64,000 bases of DNA from CAWCQC01 sp963819905 (GTDB lineage: Bacteria; Actinomycetota; Thermoleophilia; Gaiellales; Gaiellaceae). The notes under the pieces are model-generated. The model was given only the letters and a program-made list of their open reading frames with translations, was not told where the DNA came from and did not search any database. Location: assembly GCA_963819905.1 (NCBI GenBank), contig CAWFXP010000001.1:569085-633084 (forward strand). The letters are read 5' to 3'. A program made the position numbers and the translations under genes. Positions 61,071 to 64,000 of the stretch are shown one piece after another; the first letter of the stretch is position 1; the number at the start of each line of letters is the position of its first letter.

Positions 61071-61076
61071 ATCCTA
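61071..61076 (-). promoter_or_regulatory. -10 element TAGGAT, leaderless promoter of the coiled-coil gene
   Basis: TAGGAT on the minus strand ends 7 bases before ATG 61063. Confidence 0.55.
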
Positions 61077-61078
61077 GC

Positions 61079-61084
61079 TATACT
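61079..61084 (+). promoter_or_regulatory. -10 element TATACT of tRNA-fMet
   Basis: TATACT ends 12 bases before the mature tRNA 5' end. It lies back to back with the minus-strand TAGGAT of the divergent gene, two bases apart. Confidence 0.55.
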
Positions 61085-61096
61085 TCTCGACTGCGA

Positions 61097-61170
61097 CGCG
61101 GGGTGGAGCAGTCAGGTAGCTCGCCGGGCTCATAACCCGGAGGTCGCAGGTTCAAATCCTGCCCCCGCTA
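61097..61170 (+). tRNA. Initiator tRNA-fMet (anticodon CAT)
   Basis: Starts CGCGGGG with an unpaired first base (C1 against U72), and the anticodon stem has three G-C pairs next to the loop CTCATAA, both hallmarks of initiators. U72 in place of the usual A72 is, as I recall, the actinobacterial form. CCA is not encoded. Confidence 0.95.
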
Positions 61171-61175
61171 CTCGG

Positions 61176-61200
61176 AAAGGCCCTGCATGTTAGGGCTTTT
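61176..61200 (+). terminator. Terminator-like hairpin after tRNA-fMet
   Basis: AAAGGCCCT and AGGGCTTT pair with one bulged G around a 7-base loop, followed by TTTT. Works as a terminator for the tRNA. Confidence 0.6.
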
Positions 61201-61669
61201 CTCGGTCCAGGGAACGGCCGGCCGGCTCGGGTTCCTGCCCATTTCCTGCCCAAGACGTTCCGAACATGCGCCCCTCGGCCTTCTCGGCGGCACCCGCGAG
61301 AAGGGTCGTCGCGAGACTGACGTAATGGTCTGTGACCTGCGACGAGCCGTGCCCGGCCTGCGCTTCATGCCAGGGTCGGAAGTTGTCGCGGATGCCCGCC
61401 CTGGCGATCGCGGGTCGCATGTGCTCACGGCCGAACCTGGCCGGGTCGAGCGGCGTCCCAAGACGCGGGTGCCCGAAGACGAGGTCGTTGTCATCCGTGA
61501 ACCGGCTGGACGCGTACTGCTCCTCGACGGCGGCGCGGGCGGCCGGGCCAAGCTCGAGCGTTCGGCGGGAGTGCCGGGTCTTCGGCGTAGTGAACTTGCC
61601 GCGTACACGGGCCCGCTCGCGGACGGTGCCACCGAGCCTGCCCGAGCTCTGCCTGAGCGGAAGCGTCAC
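61190..61669 (-). pseudogene. Tyrosine recombinase (phage integrase) remnant
   Basis: C-terminal part of an integrase, about 159 codons. TPKTRHSRRTLEL, DDNDLVFGHP and PLDPARFGREHMRPAIARAGI are typical. The stretch that should hold the HxLRHT catalytic Arg is deleted: FRPWHE jumps directly to AQAGHGSSQVTDHYV, which still has the final His and Tyr region. The N-terminal half with the first catalytic Arg is also gone. It lies immediately beside tRNA-fMet and points toward it, as integrases at tRNA attachment sites do, so it marks an old integration event. Confidence 0.78.
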
Positions 61670-61716
61670 TCCGTCGCTCGTCTGCGCTCGCTCGTTACCA
61701 ATCGGCCGGTCTCGAC

Positions 61717-62397
61717 TTACGCTGAGGGGCTCGATGTGCCGGGCTGGAGTAGCCGGGTGAAACGCTCGTCGCCGCGAAGGCTCGCAAAGTCGTCGTCGTC
61801 CGCCGCCCAGCCGGACACACGCTCGTCACGGGAGGCGATCTCCAGGTGCGCCAGGGCGGCGTCCGCATTCCCTGCGCGAGCTTCGTAGCAGGCCAGCTGG
61901 TAGTTCAGGTGTGGGTGGTCGGGGTAATCGGCCAGGCCGTCACGGGCGATCACGACCGCCTCCTCGAAGTCGCCTGCCTGGTAGGCCGGTTCTGCCGCGT
62001 ACCAGTACTCGAACGGTGACACGGGTAGGGCGGAGCCCGGGCGGCCCCCGACGACGACGACCGTGGTCGGAGCTGCACCCGCCGTCGCCTCGCGGTGTAC
62101 GCCGGGCGGTACGAACACGAAGGTGCCTCTGGGCGCATCGAGGTCGGAGTCCGCGACCCGGAATCGCGCCGTGCCCTCGACGACGAGGTAGACCTCTTCG
62201 TGGCGTCCCGAGCCGGGGCTCGTCTCGTCGTGGGGCTCGATGAGGTCAGCCCCGATCTCCTCGGCCGTATACGCGTTGATACCGAAGCCTGTCACGCCGA
62301 GCTGTCGCCGGACGGGCCGCCAGAGGCTCCCGTTCGCGACACGGGGCAACTCGTTCAGGTGCGTGACTTTCCATGTGTTCTGAGGCGAGTCGGCCAT
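61717..62397 (-). CDS. Cupin plus TPR-like protein
   Basis: 226 aa. N-terminal cupin (about 30-120) with SGRHEEVYLVVEGTARF and FVFVPPGVHREA, giving His/Glu ligands, and a C-terminal two-helix-repeat part (about 135-200, YQAGDFEEAVVIARDGLADYPDHPHLNYQLACYEARAG) of TPR type. Possibly a sensor or scaffold; substrate unknown. ATG 62397. It lies in the loosely packed region beyond the integrase remnant. Confidence 0.8.
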   Translation of the reverse strand: MADSPQNTWKVTHLNELPRVANGSLWRPVRRQLGVTGFGINAYTAEEIGADLIEPHDETSPGSGRHEEVYLVVEGTARFRVADSDLDAPRGTFVFVPPGVHREATAGAAPTTVVVVGGRPGSALPVSPFEYWYAAEPAYQAGDFEEAVVIARDGLADYPDHPHLNYQLACYEARAGNADAALAHLEIASRDERVSGWAADDDDFASLRGDERFTRLLQPGTSSPSA

Positions 62398-62758
62398 TCC
62401 AGCAGGTTAGCGCCGGGCGACTGGAGCACGGAGGGCCGCATTTCGAGGGCCCGATAGCCGCGACGCCCGCGGCCGCGCTCCGTCAAGGCTCGGCAGGCTC
62501 ATACGCTGGCGCTTCTTCCGGGAAGCGTCACGGCGCCGAGGAGTGAGGTTCCGAAGGCCTGAACCGGGAACCTGCCGCCCGACCGAATGACCGCCGGAAC
62601 GCCGAAGGGAGAGAGGCGTCTCAGCACCCTCGTCCAAAGCAGGACCTCAGATCAACCGGACCGGGTGTAAGGTCGCGGAGATCTCGGCAAAACGCCGATC
62701 GAGAGCTTGGGCTCCCCGTGATCTCCTGTCCGGGGTAACCGAGCGAGAGGAGGGTCCT
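62398..62758. other. Intergenic stretch without a convincing gene
   Basis: 361 bases. A 76-codon minus-strand frame (62407-62637) has no recognisable features. The end carries GAGAGGAGGG, the ribosome-binding site of the next gene. No tRNA, clear hairpin or consensus promoter is seen. Confidence 0.5.
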
Positions 62759-63757
62759 ATGGGTACCCCACTCAAACTGCTGCTTTTGGCAGCGGCCGTG
62801 GTCGCAATGACCGCGTCATCCACGGCAAGCGCCGCACCCCCGGTCCCGGCGCCCACCACCACCCAGCTGCTGACGGGCCTGGAGGGTGGCTCGGGTAGCA
62901 CCGTCGGCCCCGGTGGCGCGTTGTACGTCACGGAAAGCGCCGCTGGCAGAATCTCACGTGTCGATCCGATGACCGGCGAGATCACGACGTTCGCCAGCGG
63001 TCTGCCGGGGTCGATCATCCCCGGCCTCGGCGGCACGACCGACGTCGCGTTCATCGGCGGGACCGCGTACGCGCTGGTCACCGTCGTCGGTCCCGACGTC
63101 GGCGGCAGCGACGTTGTCGGCATTTACCGAATCGACGGCCCCGACAGCTTCACCGTCGTCGCGGACATCGGCGCGTTCGCCTTGAGCAATCCGCCGGGAT
63201 TTCCGGTCGACGTCCCGACCGGGGTCCAGTACGCGCTCCAGACTTACCGCGGCGGGTTCCTGGTCACGGACGGGCACCACAACCGGGTCTACCGGGTCAC
63301 GCGCGACGGCGAGGTCAGCGAGCTGATCGCGTTCGGCAACACCGTACCGACCGGGCTGGAGACAAGGGGCAACACGATCTACATGGCCGAGGCCGGACCC
63401 GTCCCGCACGATCCCGCGGACGGCAAGGTGGTGTCGTTTGAGCCGAAGTCACCCACCGCGACGGAGGTGGCCTCCGGTGCCCCCCTCCTCGTTGACGTGG
63501 AGTTTGGCCGCGGCCGCGATCTGTTCGCCCTCTCGCAGGGCAGCTTCGGTGGCGGCCCTCCGGGTGCTCCGGCGGCGCCGAACACCGGCCGCCTCGTGAA
63601 GGTGAACGCGAACGGCACCTTCAGCGGGGTCGGCGACACCCTGGACCGGCCGACCTCGGTCGAGTTCATCCGAAACACCGCGTACGTCATCACCCTCACC
63701 GGTGAGATCTGGAAGATCGAGAACGTCTCGGGTCCGCCCCATGGCGTGTCGCACTAA
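62759..63757 (+). CDS. ScyD/ScyE-like secreted beta-propeller protein
   Basis: 332 aa. Signal peptide (about 1-25) then repeated strands of a ScyD/ScyE-type propeller: GPGGALYVTESAAGRISRVDPMTGEITTFASGLP, GGTTDVAFIGGTAYALVT, GFLVTDGHHNRVYRVTRDGEVSELIAFGNTVPTGL and a final RPTSVEFIRNTAYVITLTGEIWKI. Family members are exported; ScyD/E names come from scytonemin genes of cyanobacteria, but no other scytonemin gene is here. ATG 62759 with GAGAGGAGG about 7 bases upstream. Confidence 0.85.
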   Translation: MGTPLKLLLLAAAVVAMTASSTASAAPPVPAPTTTQLLTGLEGGSGSTVGPGGALYVTESAAGRISRVDPMTGEITTFASGLPGSIIPGLGGTTDVAFIGGTAYALVTVVGPDVGGSDVVGIYRIDGPDSFTVVADIGAFALSNPPGFPVDVPTGVQYALQTYRGGFLVTDGHHNRVYRVTRDGEVSELIAFGNTVPTGLETRGNTIYMAEAGPVPHDPADGKVVSFEPKSPTATEVASGAPLLVDVEFGRGRDLFALSQGSFGGGPPGAPAAPNTGRLVKVNANGTFSGVGDTLDRPTSVEFIRNTAYVITLTGEIWKIENVSGPPHGVSH

Positions 63758-63781
63758 CAGCATCAGCTAGCGAAGCCGCCA

Positions 63782-63812
63782 CCCCGGACGCCGCGAGAGC
63801 GGCGATCCGGGG
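63782..63812 (+). terminator. Strong GC hairpin after the ScyD/E-like gene
   Basis: CCCCGG, A, CGCCGC, GAGA, GCGGCG, AT, CCGGGG: 12 base pairs with one small internal loop, starting 25 bases past the stop. There is no T-tract, so it may act as a rho-dependent or factor-assisted end, or shield the mRNA 3' end. Confidence 0.55.
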
Positions 63813-63849
63813 GCCGCGGCACTCGTCCTTCATTTGAAGGTACTGCCGC

Positions 63850-63984
63850 TCAGTACCAGCGCGCCGGGAAGGTCATGTTCTCGGCGAGCATTTCTTCGAC
63901 TTGAGCACGGCCGATGCCGAGAGCCGCCGTTGTGGTCGCCGTGGATCCTCCTCGTGGCCTGCTCGTCACCGTAGGCGAGCTCAT
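63850..63984 (-). CDS. Possible short or partial ORF at the window edge
   Basis: From ATG 63984 a 44-codon frame ends RWY-stop at 63850-63852; the frame is also open to the window edge, so it may be the 3' end of a longer gene. The last 24 residues are helix-like (ALGIGRAQVEEMLAENMTF). Not recognised; could be chance. Confidence 0.3.
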   Translation of the reverse strand: MSSPTVTSRPRGGSTATTTAALGIGRAQVEEMLAENMTFPARWY

Positions 63985-64000
63985 TTGCCGGTTCAGGCCC

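Noticed and set aside
61168..61170. C1-U72 mismatch of tRNA-fMet as unusual
   Set aside because: The first-base mismatch is required in initiators and U72 is, as I recall, usual in actinobacteria; used only as lineage evidence.
62407..62637. 76-codon minus-strand frame between the cupin-TPR and ScyD/E-like genes
   Set aside because: Arg/Ser-rich composition like other antisense shadows, no ribosome site, no similarity.
1..64000. CRISPR array, rRNA operon, toxin-antitoxin pair or restriction system
   Set aside because: No regularly spaced repeats, no rRNA sequence and no recognisable defence gene were seen on either strand.

Overview
The window is one gene-dense, very GC-rich chromosomal segment. 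It carries about 62 protein genes (two of them broken), three tRNAs, and no rRNA operon, CRISPR array or intact prophage. I read it as Actinomycetota, most likely class Thermoleophilia (Gaiella/Solirubrobacter-like; inference). The grounds are the many GTG starts and 4-base GTGA/ATGA overlaps, an initiator tRNA with U at position 72, LCP, DUF501, DUF3105 and sigma-R-type features, and the gene order mfd - lipoprotein PPIase - mazG - eno - pyk - ftsB - DUF501.

Region by region. 1-12 kb is accessory metabolism: a penicillin-acylase-like amidase, a CaiB-type CoA transferase and an acyl-CoA ligase form one overlapping operon. They face a malonyl-CoA-synthetase-like ligase and are followed by a racemase-fold protein lacking its catalytic cysteines, cupins, a Nudix hydrolase, DedA, an M20 amidohydrolase and an aminotransferase. 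12-17.5 kb is cell envelope (GT39-type transferase, LCP protein, degenerate M23 protein) plus fmdB with a CIRCE-like operator and rsmI. 17.5-34.3 kb is core housekeeping: metG-tatD-rsmA-ispE, tRNA-Gln, glmU-prs, amphi-Trp, rplY-pth, mfd, PPIase, mazG, eno (carrying a frameshift), pyk. 34.3-43.6 kb holds divisome and small membrane proteins, GDPD, an L,D-transpeptidase, a TlpA-CcmH-CcdA redox trio, a 7Fe ferredoxin, an MFS transporter and a beta-decarboxylating dehydrogenase. 43.7-58.6 kb is largely DNA repair (AddB-like and AddA-like helicase-nucleases, nth, rmuC, a dinG-type helicase) plus trxB behind a sigma-R/sigma-H-type promoter, ending at tRNA-Leu. 58.6-64 kb has a methyltransferase, Ppx/GppA, tRNA-fMet, a decayed integrase and looser-packed accessory genes, probably the edge of an old integrated element.

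The most striking non-coding pattern is promoter architecture. At 18 starts a TANNNT -10 hexamer lies exactly 6-8 bases upstream of the start codon, as expected for leaderless mRNAs. Three upstream stop codons (TAG) double as the first bases of the next gene's -10 element. Other non-coding signals are a CIRCE-like operator, a sigma-R/H-type promoter for trxB, and a 171-179 bp MITE-like element with 19-bp inverted ends beside tRNA-Gln. I did not find a clearly new defence or biosynthetic system. The best leads are the leaderless architecture, the MITE, the cysteine-less racemase, the amide-to-acyl-CoA operon and the CIRCE-fmdB link.
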